Positions 30,376 through 38,758 of a DNA stretch of 64,000 nt are shown one piece after another. The translations under genes and the position numbers were made by a program. Origin of the DNA: Microvirga sesbaniae (lineage in GTDB: Bacteria > Pseudomonadota > Alphaproteobacteria > Rhizobiales > Beijerinckiaceae); NCBI RefSeq assembly GCF_025460805.1, contig NZ_JAMXFJ010000005.1, positions 206,783-270,782 of the forward strand. The letters are read 5' to 3'. Each line of letters starts with the position of its first letter. Positions within the stretch are counted from its first letter, which is position 1. The notes beneath the pieces are model-generated. The model saw only the letters and a list, made by a program, of their open reading frames with translations, had not been told where the DNA came from and made no database searches.

Positions 30376-30590
30376 CTTCGCTCATCATCGAGAGCCGCTT
30401 CCCCGATCCGGACCGCGCCTACCGTGCACTGATCGAAGCTCACCGGGGATTGTCGGACGAGGACAGCGCAGCGCTCAACAGCGCCCTCGTTCTGATCCTC
30501 GCCAACCATATCGGCGACCAGACCGTGCTGCAGGAGGCTCTCGCCCTCGCCCGGCAGAGCCTGCACCAGACCCAGGACGGATCGGTCTGA
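30372..30590 (+). CDS. DUF2783 small protein
   Basis: A 72-residue acidic, mostly helical protein (MTSLIIESRFPDPDRAY at the start, with a LSDEDSAALNSALVLILANH helix) fitting the DUF2783 family of unknown function. The ATG overlaps the monooxygenase stop as ATGA, so it is translated with it. It may be an accessory subunit or chaperone of the monooxygenase or of the MBL-fold partner (inference). It converges with livF, whose stop is directly adjacent at 30591. Confidence 0.82.
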   Translation: MTSLIIESRFPDPDRAYRALIEAHRGLSDEDSAALNSALVLILANHIGDQTVLQEALALARQSLHQTQDGSV

Positions 30591-31295
30591 TCACGCGATG
30601 CCGAGATAGGCGGCCTTGACCTGCGGATCGGCCAGCAGGGCCGCACCCGCTCCGCTGTAAGCGACTTTTCCGGTCTCCAGCACATAGCCCCTGTCGGCGA
30701 TGGCCAGAGCCGCACTGGCGTTCTGCTCGACGAGAAGAACCGTGATGCCGTCCTTCTTGAGGGACACGATGGCATCGAGGATCTGGTCGACGAGAAGCGG
30801 CGACAGCCCGAGGGACGGTTCATCCAAGAGCAGAAGCTTGGGCCTTCCCATGAGCGCGCGGCCGATCGCCAGCATCTGCTGCTGACCGCCTGACAACCCT
30901 CCGGCGAGAAGGTGGCGTTTCTCGGCCAGAACCGGGAACATGGCGAAGATGCGGTCGCGATCCTGATCGATGTCCCGGTCGCGACGATGATAGGCGCCGA
31001 GGCGCAGGTTGTCCTCGACGGTCAGCGGCCCGAACACCTGTCGGCCTTCCGGCGATTGCGTGATGCCGAGCCCGACCCTGCGGTGCGGCGGCAGGCGGTC
31101 GATGCGCCGGCCCTCGAAGCGGATTTCGCCACCGGTCATCGGCTGAACGCCGGAGAGCGTCCGGAGCAGCGTGGTCTTGCCCGCGCCGTTCGAGCCGACG
31201 AGCGCGACGATCTCGCCCGAGCGAACATCGAGGCTGATGCCCTTGAGCACCTCGATCCGGCCATAGGCGCTGCGCAGATCCTGGACCTCAAGCAC
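30591..31295 (-). CDS. livF: Branched-chain amino acid-type ABC transporter ATP-binding protein LivF
   Basis: A 234-residue ABC ATPase of the LivF group. Walker A is GSNGAGKTT, the signature is LSGGQQQMLAIGRAL, Walker B is LLLLDEPSLGLSP, and the H-loop region is LLVEQNASAA. The start is a GTG at 31293-31295, with GGGAGG 7 bases upstream. A longer frame to 31352 lacks support. It overlaps livG by 8 bases. It is the last gene of the livKHMGF-order operon. Confidence 0.93.
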   Translation of the reverse strand: MLEVQDLRSAYGRIEVLKGISLDVRSGEIVALVGSNGAGKTTLLRTLSGVQPMTGGEIRFEGRRIDRLPPHRRVGLGITQSPEGRQVFGPLTVEDNLRLGAYHRRDRDIDQDRDRIFAMFPVLAEKRHLLAGGLSGGQQQMLAIGRALMGRPKLLLLDEPSLGLSPLLVDQILDAIVSLKKDGITVLLVEQNASAALAIADRGYVLETGKVAYSGAGAALLADPQVKAAYLGIA

Positions 31296-32070
31296 GGGCA
31301 GCCTCCCGTGCGCCGTGCTGTCCCAGATAAGCCTCAAGGACCCGTGGATCATCGCGCACCTCCCGCGGCGTTCCCTCGGCGAGCGGACGGCCGCGCTCGA
31401 GCACGAGGATCCTGTCGGAGATCTTCATCACGAGCTTCATGTCGTGCTCGACGAGAACGACGGCCACGCCCCGGTCGGCGACCTGCTTGATGAGGTGATC
31501 GATTTCCTCGGTCTCCACCGCGTTGCAGCCGGCGGCCGGCTCGTCGAGGAGAAGGACGCGTGGTTCGGCGGCGAGCGCGCGCGCGATTTCGAGGCGCTTG
31601 CAGGCGCCGTAGGGCAGCGAGCCTGCCGGGGTATCCGCAGCATCCTTCAACCCGACCTCTGCCAGAAGCGCGAGCGAGGCGGCCCGCGTCTCACGATTCT
31701 GGCGCGTGACGGAAGGGGTTCTGAACAGGGCCGGAAGAAGGCTGCACTTCTCCCGCAGATGGCGGCCTACCATCACGTTCTCGCAGGCGGTCATGCGCTG
31801 GAAGATCTGCAGGTTCTGGAAGGTGCGGGACAGACCGCGCGCCGCCAGCTTGTGCGGCGCAAGTCCGGTCACGTCCTCGTCGGCGAGATGGATCGACCCG
31901 CGGCTCGCCACGTAGACGCCGGACACGATGTTGAAGAGAGTCGTCTTGCCCGCCCCGTTCGGCCCGATGATGGACAGGATCTGCCCGGGGTTCACCGAGA
32001 AGCTCACCCCGTCGACGGCCTTCACGCCGCCGAAGGAGATGCCCACATCCGTCGCCTTCAGGATGCTCAT
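31288..32070 (-). CDS. livG: Branched-chain amino acid-type ABC transporter ATP-binding protein LivG
   Basis: A 260-residue ABC ATPase of the LivG group. Walker A is GPNGAGKTT, followed by LFNIVSGVYV. The RTFQNLQIFQRMTACENV segment is diagnostic of LivG. Walker B is VLLLDEPAAGCNAVE, with VVLVEHDMKLVM after it. The ATG at 32070 overlaps the livM stop as ATGA. It forms a heterodimeric ATPase with LivF beneath the LivH/LivM permease. Confidence 0.93.
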   Translation of the reverse strand: MSILKATDVGISFGGVKAVDGVSFSVNPGQILSIIGPNGAGKTTLFNIVSGVYVASRGSIHLADEDVTGLAPHKLAARGLSRTFQNLQIFQRMTACENVMVGRHLREKCSLLPALFRTPSVTRQNRETRAASLALLAEVGLKDAADTPAGSLPYGACKRLEIARALAAEPRVLLLDEPAAGCNAVETEEIDHLIKQVADRGVAVVLVEHDMKLVMKISDRILVLERGRPLAEGTPREVRDDPRVLEAYLGQHGAREAARA

Positions 32071-33014
32071 GAGCGCGCCCTCCGGAGAAGCAGGTTCGAC
32101 AGGCTCGGCACGATCCCGTTGCGCATGAAGATCATCGCCACGATGATGATGAGACCGAGCAGAAGATGCTCGTATTCCTGGAAGACGGTGAGTGCCTGCG
32201 GCAACGTCACGAGCACCGCAGCGCCCACGATGCTGCCCACGACGGATCCGAGCCCGCCCAGCACCACGATGGTGACGAGTTCCACCGAATGCAGAAAGCC
32301 GGCCTGATCCGGGTTGATGAACCCGTTCATGAAGGCCAGCGCGGATCCGGCCAGCGATGCATAGATCGCGGCGATCACGAAGGCCTGCAGCTTGAAGCGC
32401 GCCACGTCGACGCCGACCACCTGCGCGGCGACCTCGCTGTCGTGCAGGGCCCGGAAGGCACGCCCGGTCGGCGTCTCGTCGAGGTTGAGGGCGATCCAGG
32501 TCCCGATCAGCAGGAGGCCTCCGGTCACCCAGTACCAGGTGTAGGATCCGCTGACCCGCCAGCCGAACAGGGTGAGCCTCTCGACGGGCATGCCATCCGG
32601 CCCGCCGGTCCAGCGGCTTTCCGTCGTGATGACGAGCGCCACGAGAACGCCGAGCCCCAAGGTGGCGATGGCCAGATAATGGCCTTTGAGGCGCAGGATG
32701 GGGCGCCCCACGAGGTAAGCCAGGACGCCCGAGAGAAGCGCCCCGAAGAGAAGCGCCGCCCAGGGCGGGATGCCGAGATGCGTCGGACCGATGGCGACCG
32801 CGTAGGCGCCGATGCCGAAGAACGCCGCGTGCCCGAGGCTGACCTGGCCTGCCTGTCCCATGAGGATGTTGAGGCCGATGGCCGCGAGCGCCGACACCCA
32901 CACGAGCGAGGCGACGCGGAAATAGTAGCTCGATGGAAAGGCGAGCGGCAGCACGGCGATCACGACAGCCAGGATCGCGAGGGTGACGAAGCGCTGGTTC
33001 ACGAGTGCACGCAT
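32067..33014 (-). CDS. livM: Branched-chain amino acid-type ABC transporter permease LivM
   Basis: A 315-residue hydrophobic permease with the LivM signature segment GQAGQVSLGHAAFFGIGAYA and the late GGLGSVVGSIVGAAVL loop. The ATG at 33014 was preferred to a GTG at 33020 because GGAGAGG lies 8 bases before the ATG but only 2 before the GTG. The livH stop overlaps this junction. It pairs with LivH in the membrane. Confidence 0.92.
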   Translation of the reverse strand: MRALVNQRFVTLAILAVVIAVLPLAFPSSYYFRVASLVWVSALAAIGLNILMGQAGQVSLGHAAFFGIGAYAVAIGPTHLGIPPWAALLFGALLSGVLAYLVGRPILRLKGHYLAIATLGLGVLVALVITTESRWTGGPDGMPVERLTLFGWRVSGSYTWYWVTGGLLLIGTWIALNLDETPTGRAFRALHDSEVAAQVVGVDVARFKLQAFVIAAIYASLAGSALAFMNGFINPDQAGFLHSVELVTIVVLGGLGSVVGSIVGAAVLVTLPQALTVFQEYEHLLLGLIIIVAMIFMRNGIVPSLSNLLLRRARS

Positions 33015-33016
33015 GC

Positions 33017-33889
33017 TCACACCCTCTCCACGACCCGGCGTCCGAACAGGCCCTGGGGCGCCGCGAACAGGACGATCAGGATGACCAGGAACGCGAAGGC
33101 ATCCTTGTAGGTCGAGCTGAGATAGCCCGCGCCGAAGGCCTCCAGCAGACCGAGCAGGAGCCCGCCGACGACCGCACCGACCGGATTGCCCATGCCGCCC
33201 AGCATGGCGGCGGCAAAGCCCTTCAGGGCCAGCAACGTCCCGACATCGTAGCTCGTCAGGGTGATCGGCGTGACCAGGATGCCGGCGATCGCCCCGATGG
33301 CCGCGGAGCCGCCGAAGGCGAGCGCCATGATGGTGGTCGTGTTGATCCCGACGAGCCGCGCGGCCAGACGGTTCGCGGCCGTGGCCAGCACGGCCTTGCC
33401 GAGAAGCGTATGCTCGAGAAAGACGTAGAGCCCCAGGACCACGACCGCGGTTCCGCCGAGCACCCAGAAGCTCTGCGGCTGCACGGCGGCGCCGAGCACG
33501 TCGACCGGGGTGTCGCCCGTGAAGGCGGGGAGCTTGTGGAACTGCTTGTCGAAGACGATCGCCGCGACGCCGCGCAGCAGGATCGAGGCTCCGATGGTGA
33601 TGATGATGAGCGTCACGGCCGACGCTCCGCGCGCGGGCTCGATGGCGAAGCGGTGGAGCATGAGCCCGATTGCCACGGCGGCCGCGATGGCGACCAGGGC
33701 CGCCAGCGGCAGCGGCAGACCCGCCGCCGACGCGAACACCGTCACCATGCCGCCGAGCATGACGAACTCGCCCTGGGCGAAGTTCACCACGCCCGAGGCG
33801 TTGTAGATCAGGGTGAAGCCGAGTGCGACCAGCGCATAGACGGCTCCCACCGTCAGACCGGAGATGAGGAACTGGAGGAACTCGGCCAT
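33017..33889 (-). CDS. livH: Branched-chain amino acid-type ABC transporter permease LivH
   Basis: A 290-residue permease of the LivH group, with GAVYALVALGFTLIYNASGV and NFAQGEFVMLGG near the N-terminus and a GGMGNPVGAVVGGLLLGLLE loop near residue 240. About eight membrane helices are predicted. It is 78 bases downstream of the binding-protein gene and abuts livM. LivHM-type transporters carry branched amino acids, but in related bacteria some carry aromatic acids, and the paa neighbourhood favours the latter here. Confidence 0.92.
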   Translation of the reverse strand: MAEFLQFLISGLTVGAVYALVALGFTLIYNASGVVNFAQGEFVMLGGMVTVFASAAGLPLPLAALVAIAAAVAIGLMLHRFAIEPARGASAVTLIIITIGASILLRGVAAIVFDKQFHKLPAFTGDTPVDVLGAAVQPQSFWVLGGTAVVVLGLYVFLEHTLLGKAVLATAANRLAARLVGINTTTIMALAFGGSAAIGAIAGILVTPITLTSYDVGTLLALKGFAAAMLGGMGNPVGAVVGGLLLGLLEAFGAGYLSSTYKDAFAFLVILIVLFAAPQGLFGRRVVERV

Positions 33890-33967
33890 GATGCAGCCCC
33901 GCGACCTTCAGGTTGCCGGGCGGCAGGCTGACCGGCAGCCTGCCGCCCGATCGGTTGCAGCGTGGGA

Positions 33968-35134
33968 TCAGCTTCCGGAGGCGACCAGGTTCCAGTCGCC
34001 GCCCTTGATCTCGAGCATGCGGAACGCCGAGAGGTCGAGGCCGAGATGATCGGTGGCGGACATGTTCACGATGCCGCCTGTGCCGACGAAGCCCTTGGTC
34101 TTTTCGATCTCGTCGCGAATCTTCTGGGGATCGGTCGAGTTCGCGCGCTTCATGGCCTCGACCAGGATGAACAATCCGTCGTAGGCGTGACCGCCGAAGG
34201 TCGAGACCGGCTGCTTCGTGGCGCCCTCGTAGGCCTGCCTATATTCGGTCACCACCTTCTTCTGCGGGTCGCTCTCCGGCAGCTTGTCGCCGACGAGGAG
34301 GGCTGCGGCCGGCAGACGCACACCCTCGGCGGCCGGACCGGCCAGATCGATGAAGCTCTTCGAGGCTACGCCGTGGCTCTGGTAGAACGGGATGTTCGTC
34401 ATGCCGAGCTGGGCGTAGTTGCGGGTCACGATGGCCGGCCCCTGGCCGAAGCCCGGATTGACCACCGCCTGCACGCCCGCCGTGTTCTTGATCTTCGTGA
34501 GCTGGGCGGTCATGTCGCTGTCGCGCGGACCGTAATTCTCGTCGATGAGGATCTGCATGCCGTAATTCGGCGCGACCTTGACGCATTGCGCCCGCATGGA
34601 CGCTCCGAAGCCGTCCGTGCCCGAGATCATGCCGATCTTGGTGAGATTACGCTTCTTCAGATCCTCGAAGATCTTCTCGCAGGCCATCTTGTCGGTGTGC
34701 GGCGTCTTGAAGACGAACTTGCGCACGGGATCGATAACCTCGATCGCGCCGGCGAGCGAGATGAACGGGACCTTCGCGTCTTCGAAGACCGGGATCATCG
34801 CCATGGTGCTTCCGGTCGTTGTGCCGCCCACCATGGCGATCACCTCGTCGTCCTCGATGAGGCGGGTCGCGAAGGTGCGCGCCTTGTTGGCGTCGCCGCC
34901 GTCGTCGTAGATCACGAGTTCGATCTTCTTGCCCGCGACGCCGCCGGCCGCATTGATCTTGTCGACGTAGAGCTTGAGCGTCTTGTCCTCGGGTTCACCC
35001 AGGAAGGACGACGGCCCGGTGACCGAGAGAACGGATCCGATCTTGACGGTGTCCTGCGCGAGCGCGCCATGGGACAGAGCCAGGCCCATGAGAGAGGTCG
35101 CCAGCAGGATCGTGTGAGTTGCCTTCGCGTTCAT
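33968..35134 (-). CDS. livK: ABC transporter substrate-binding protein, LivK type, linked to paa genes
   Basis: A 388-residue periplasmic binding protein with a signal peptide (about 1-27, ending LSHGALAQ) and mature start DTVKIGSVLSVTGPSS. It is a normal type I fold. The ATG at 35134 has a GGAGG site just upstream, and a longer open frame to 35356 runs through the promoter region and is rejected. It heads the liv operon and diverges from paaG across a 299-base region with a TetR-type palindrome. Uptake of phenylacetate or a related aromatic acid is inferred; amino acid uptake remains possible. Confidence 0.9.
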   Translation of the reverse strand: MNAKATHTILLATSLMGLALSHGALAQDTVKIGSVLSVTGPSSFLGEPEDKTLKLYVDKINAAGGVAGKKIELVIYDDGGDANKARTFATRLIEDDEVIAMVGGTTTGSTMAMIPVFEDAKVPFISLAGAIEVIDPVRKFVFKTPHTDKMACEKIFEDLKKRNLTKIGMISGTDGFGASMRAQCVKVAPNYGMQILIDENYGPRDSDMTAQLTKIKNTAGVQAVVNPGFGQGPAIVTRNYAQLGMTNIPFYQSHGVASKSFIDLAGPAAEGVRLPAAALLVGDKLPESDPQKKVVTEYRQAYEGATKQPVSTFGGHAYDGLFILVEAMKRANSTDPQKIRDEIEKTKGFVGTGGIVNMSATDHLGLDLSAFRMLEIKGGDWNLVASGS

Positions 35135-35360
35135 GTGTTTCCTCCGAGGTTCGTTGTCGTTTGTTGTTCTTGTTGTTGCGCAAGGGATCAGGCCGTCGGG
35201 AGCCTGCCGGTCGTTGCAGGAACGGAGCAATGGGACAGGACTGCGCGAGGCTGGCGTTGCCGTGCGCGTGCATCCTGTTGGCCGTCGAAACCTGCCATCC
35301 CGTTTCGCTCCGCAAAGGGCCGAATGTTGGCTTATTGACGCTGTTTGTCCCATCAATATA

Positions 35361-35382
35361 ATTGACCGGACGGTTGGTCAAT
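35361..35382. promoter_or_regulatory. TetR-type (PaaR) operator upstream of paaG and livK
   Basis: The inverted repeat has arms ATTGACC (35361-35367) and GGTCAAT (35376-35382) around GGACGGTT. It sits 52 bases before paaG and 227 bases before the divergent livK. A related palindrome lies before paaZ (44473-44490). A TetR-family gene (38069) is in the paaG operon. Binding is inferred. Confidence 0.65.
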
Positions 35383-35433
35383 AGTAAACAAGTCGCAAGA
35401 CCACCCGCTTGCCAGCGAATGTTCGGGAGGGCC

Positions 35434-36228
35434 ATGGTGGAGAACGATCTCGTCATCACGGAGCGTCGAGAGGGTTATCAGGTGATCACCCTCAACAGGC
35501 CCGATCGTCTGAATTCCTTCAACGAGGCGATGCATGCGGCCCTGATGGCGGCCCTTCGCGATGCCGAAGCGGACGAGACCTGCCGGGCTCTCGTCCTCAC
35601 GGGCGCCGGCCGTGGCTTCTGTGCCGGACAGGATCTGTCCGACCGGGTCTTCAGCCCAGGCCAGGTTCCGGATCTCTCCTCCACCCTGGAGCGCCTCTAC
35701 AATCCGCTCGTGCGCAAGCTGCGCGCCCTGCGGATGCCGGTCATCGGCGCGGTCAACGGCGTTGCAGCGGGCGCGGGAGCCAATCTCGCGCTCGCCTGCG
35801 ACATCGTCCTGGCGGCCCGTTCGGCCAAGTTCATCCAGGCCTTTGCGAAGCTCGGCCTCGTGCCCGATTCCGGGGGCACCTGGTTTCTGCCGCGCCTCGT
35901 CGGGCCGGCGCGCGCCCGCGCGCTCGCACTCCTGGCCGAGCCTGTTCCGGCCGATCGGGCGGAGGCCTGGGGCATGATCTGGAAGTCGGTCGAGGACGGC
36001 GCCCTGATGGACGAGGCGCATCGCCTCGCCGCCCACTTCGCGGTTCAGCCGACGGTCGGGCTTCGTCTGATCAAGCAGGCGCTCGACGCCTCCGAGACCA
36101 ACGATCTCGACCACCAGCTCAATCTGGAGCGCGATCTTCAGGGCCAGGCCGGCCGCACGCCCGACTACATCGAAGGCGTCACCGCGTTCTTCGAGAAGCG
36201 GCAGCCGAAATTCACCGGGAGGGCGTGA
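35434..36228 (+). CDS. paaG: 2-(1,2-epoxy-1,2-dihydrophenyl)acetyl-CoA isomerase PaaG
   Basis: A 264-residue crotonase-family enzyme that rearranges ring-1,2-epoxyphenylacetyl-CoA to oxepin-CoA. The PaaG-type segment GRGFCAGQDLSDR, the oxyanion-hole strand GAVNGVAAGAGANLALACD and the PDSGGTWFLPRLVG segment are visible. The ATG at 35434 has CGGGAGG upstream. It leads the operon paaG-paaI-paaK-paaR and overlaps paaI by one base. Confidence 0.93.
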   Translation: MVENDLVITERREGYQVITLNRPDRLNSFNEAMHAALMAALRDAEADETCRALVLTGAGRGFCAGQDLSDRVFSPGQVPDLSSTLERLYNPLVRKLRALRMPVIGAVNGVAAGAGANLALACDIVLAARSAKFIQAFAKLGLVPDSGGTWFLPRLVGPARARALALLAEPVPADRAEAWGMIWKSVEDGALMDEAHRLAAHFAVQPTVGLRLIKQALDASETNDLDHQLNLERDLQGQAGRTPDYIEGVTAFFEKRQPKFTGRA

Positions 36229-36701
36229 TGGACGCAGGATCGACCCCCGCAGGACGTTCCGCCTGCGACCTCGCCGCAGCCTGCGCCGACGCCATGTGGG
36301 CCGAGGACCAGGCGAGCCAGGGACTCGGGATGAGGGTCGAGCGCGTGTCGCCCGGCGAGGCCGTCCTGTCCATGACGATCCGCCCGGACATGACGAACGG
36401 GCACGGCATCTGCCACGGCGGCTTCATCTTCACCCTCGCCGACTCGGCCTTCGCGTTCGCCTGCAACACCTACGACCAGCGCACGGTCGCCCAGCAATGC
36501 GCCGTGACGTTCCTCCAGCCGGGCCGGCGGGGCGACACGCTCACGGCCCATGCGGTCGAGCGCCACCGTTCGGGCCGCTCGGGGATCTACGACGTCACGG
36601 TCCGCAACGGTCAGGGCGAAACCGTCGCCGAATTCCGCGGGCACTCGCGCACCATCGCGGGCACGCTTCTCGCATCGGGCGACACCGGAAAGACCCCATA
36701 A
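36228..36701 (+). CDS. paaI: Hydroxyphenylacetyl-CoA thioesterase PaaI
   Basis: A 157-residue hotdog-fold thioesterase with the PaaI motif NGHGICHGGFIFTLADSAF and the strand QQCAVTFLQPGRRGDTL. By family it hydrolyses hydroxylated phenylacetyl-CoA dead-end products and so rescues CoA during ring epoxidation. It overlaps paaG by one base (TGATG) and is 23 bases before paaK. A second, shorter thioesterase of the same broad family is at 48706. Confidence 0.92.
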   Translation: MDAGSTPAGRSACDLAAACADAMWAEDQASQGLGMRVERVSPGEAVLSMTIRPDMTNGHGICHGGFIFTLADSAFAFACNTYDQRTVAQQCAVTFLQPGRRGDTLTAHAVERHRSGRSGIYDVTVRNGQGETVAEFRGHSRTIAGTLLASGDTGKTP

Positions 36702-36724
36702 GAACGAACGGATGGGAGGTTCCC

Positions 36725-38059
36725 TTGCTTCAGATTCCGCACCGCAAGCTGTCCGAACTCAAGCCTCAGGCGACGCAGCTCGATCGCTTCGAACTGGCGT
36801 CCCGGGATGAGCTTGCCGCCTGGCAGCGCGAGCGCCTCGCCTGGTCCCTGCGCCATGCCTACGAGAACGTGCCGCATTACAAAGCGACGTTCGACGCGGC
36901 GGGCGTTCATCCGGACGACTTCAGGGATCTCAGCGATCTCGCCAAGTTCCCGTTCACCACCAAGGCCGACCTGCGGGACAATTATCCCTTCGGCATGTTC
37001 GCCGTTCCGCAGCACCAGATCGCTCGCGTGCACGGCTCGTCGGGCACCACCGGCAAGCCCACGGTCGTCGGCTACACCAAGCGCGACATCGACACATGGG
37101 CGGACGTGGTGGCGCGCTCCATCCGGGCGAGCGGCGGGCGTCCGGGCATGAAGGTGCACGTGGCCTACGGCTATGGCCTCTTCACCGGAGGATTGGGCGC
37201 GCATTACGGCGCAGAGCGCCTCGGCTGCATGGTGATCCCGATGTCGGGCGGCATGACCGAACGCCAGGTGCAGCTCATCCAGGACTTCAAGCCCGACATC
37301 ATCATGGTCACGCCGTCCTACATGCTGGCGATCCTCGACGAGTTCAAGAAGCAAGGTCTTGATCCCCGGCAATCCTCGCTGAAGGTCGGGATCTTCGGCG
37401 CCGAGCCATGGACGAACGCCATGCGGACGGAGATCGAAGAGGCCTTCGATATCCATGCGGTCGACATTTACGGCCTGTCCGAGGTCATGGGGCCGGGCGT
37501 CGCCTGCGAATGCGTGGAGAGCAAGGACGGACTGCACATCTGGGAGGATCACTTCTACCCCGAGGTGATCAACCCCGTGACGGGCGAAGTCCTGCCGGAC
37601 GGCGAGGAGGGCGAGCTCGTCTTCACCTCGCTGACCAAGGAAGCCATGCCGGTCATCCGCTATCGCACCCGGGATCTCACGCGTCTTCTTCCCGGCACAG
37701 CGCGCACCATGCGCCGCATGGAGAAAGTCACGGGCCGAACCGACGACATGATGATCATCCGCGGCGTCAACGTGTTCCCGACCCAGATCGAGGAGAAGCT
37801 CCTCGCCATTCCGACCCTGTCGGGACATTACCAGATCATCCTGACCCGCGAGGGCCGGATGGACCAGATGGAGATCAGGGCCGAGATCCGGCCGGATGCC
37901 GATTATCCGGAAACCCGGCAAGCCGCCGCCGACCGCCTGAGCCAGGCGATCAAGGACACCATCGGCATCACGGCCCAGGTCAACGTCCTCGACCCGGAAG
38001 GAATCGAGCGCTCGCTCGGCAAGGCGCGGCGCGTGATCGACCGCAGACCGAAGGAATAG
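36725..38059 (+). CDS. paaK: Phenylacetate-CoA ligase PaaK
   Basis: A 444-residue adenylate-forming ligase that activates phenylacetate to phenylacetyl-CoA with ATP. The P-loop motif is GSSGTTGKPTVVGYT, and YGLSEVMGPGV and YRTRDLTRLLPGT are further PaaK landmarks. The C-terminal lid contains RRMEKVTGRTDDMMIIRGVN, and the late SLGKARRV holds the catalytic Lys. The start is probably the TTG at 36725, because GGGAGG lies 5 bases before it and no in-frame ATG fits the known N-terminus. It is followed by paaR after 9 bases. Confidence 0.94.
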   Translation: MLQIPHRKLSELKPQATQLDRFELASRDELAAWQRERLAWSLRHAYENVPHYKATFDAAGVHPDDFRDLSDLAKFPFTTKADLRDNYPFGMFAVPQHQIARVHGSSGTTGKPTVVGYTKRDIDTWADVVARSIRASGGRPGMKVHVAYGYGLFTGGLGAHYGAERLGCMVIPMSGGMTERQVQLIQDFKPDIIMVTPSYMLAILDEFKKQGLDPRQSSLKVGIFGAEPWTNAMRTEIEEAFDIHAVDIYGLSEVMGPGVACECVESKDGLHIWEDHFYPEVINPVTGEVLPDGEEGELVFTSLTKEAMPVIRYRTRDLTRLLPGTARTMRRMEKVTGRTDDMMIIRGVNVFPTQIEEKLLAIPTLSGHYQIILTREGRMDQMEIRAEIRPDADYPETRQAAADRLSQAIKDTIGITAQVNVLDPEGIERSLGKARRVIDRRPKE

Positions 38060-38068
38060 AAAAATCCC

Positions 38069-38704
38069 ATGGCCCGTACCCGTGCCACCGATTATGACGA
38101 CAAGCGCCGGGCGATCCTCGATCGCTCGGCCGAACTCTTTGCCGAGCACGGCTACGACCGCGCCTCGATGAGCAAGATCGCAGAAGCCTGCGGGGTCTCC
38201 AAGGCCAACCTGTACCACTACTACAAGGACAAGGAGGCGCTGCTCTTCGACGTGATCCGCTTCCACCTCGAAGAGCTGCTGGAGGTCGTGGAGGCGGCCG
38301 ACCGCCCGGGCCTTGCTCCGGACGAGCGCCTGAGGGAGCTGGTGGCGGCGCTGCTCGAGGCCTATCGCGATGCCGACGCCCAGCACAACGTGCAGATCAA
38401 CGGCATGCGCCTGCTCCCGACCGACCGCCAGGCTGAGCTCAAGGCGGTGGAGCGGGACCTGGTCACGATCTTCTCCGATGCGGTGGCGGGCGTTGCGCCG
38501 CAGCTCAAGGGAACCAAGCTGCTCAAGCCCGTGACCATGTCGCTCTTCGGCATGATCAACTGGCATTATCTGTGGTTCAAGAGCACCGGCGAGGTGACCC
38601 GCGCAGATTATGCCGCGCTGGTCTCGCGGCTCATCGTGGACGGAACCCGCAATCTTCAGGCGGAACCCGCACCCTCGTCGCGGCGGGTCAGCGCTGCGGA
38701 ATAG
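38069..38704 (+). CDS. paaR: TetR/AcrR family regulator, PaaR-like
   Basis: A 211-residue TetR-family regulator. The N-terminal DNA-binding domain (about 8-60) holds the helix-turn-helix MSKIAEACGVSKANLYHYY, and the C-terminal ligand domain is all helical. It is the last gene of the paaG operon. PaaR-type proteins are known in beta- and alphaproteobacteria to repress paa genes until phenylacetyl-CoA binds. Matching palindromes before paaG and paaZ are its likely operators (inference). Confidence 0.9.
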   Translation: MARTRATDYDDKRRAILDRSAELFAEHGYDRASMSKIAEACGVSKANLYHYYKDKEALLFDVIRFHLEELLEVVEAADRPGLAPDERLRELVAALLEAYRDADAQHNVQINGMRLLPTDRQAELKAVERDLVTIFSDAVAGVAPQLKGTKLLKPVTMSLFGMINWHYLWFKSTGEVTRADYAALVSRLIVDGTRNLQAEPAPSSRRVSAAE

Positions 38705-38758
38705 AGGCTGCGACGGCTCGGGCATTCCGCGCCCCACGGGACGGCCGATGCTCAGCAG

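Noticed and set aside
36296..36724. Extended start of paaK overlapping paaI
   Set aside because: The extra residues translate paaI in another frame, while the TTG at 36725 has a good ribosome site and gives the normal PaaK N-terminus.
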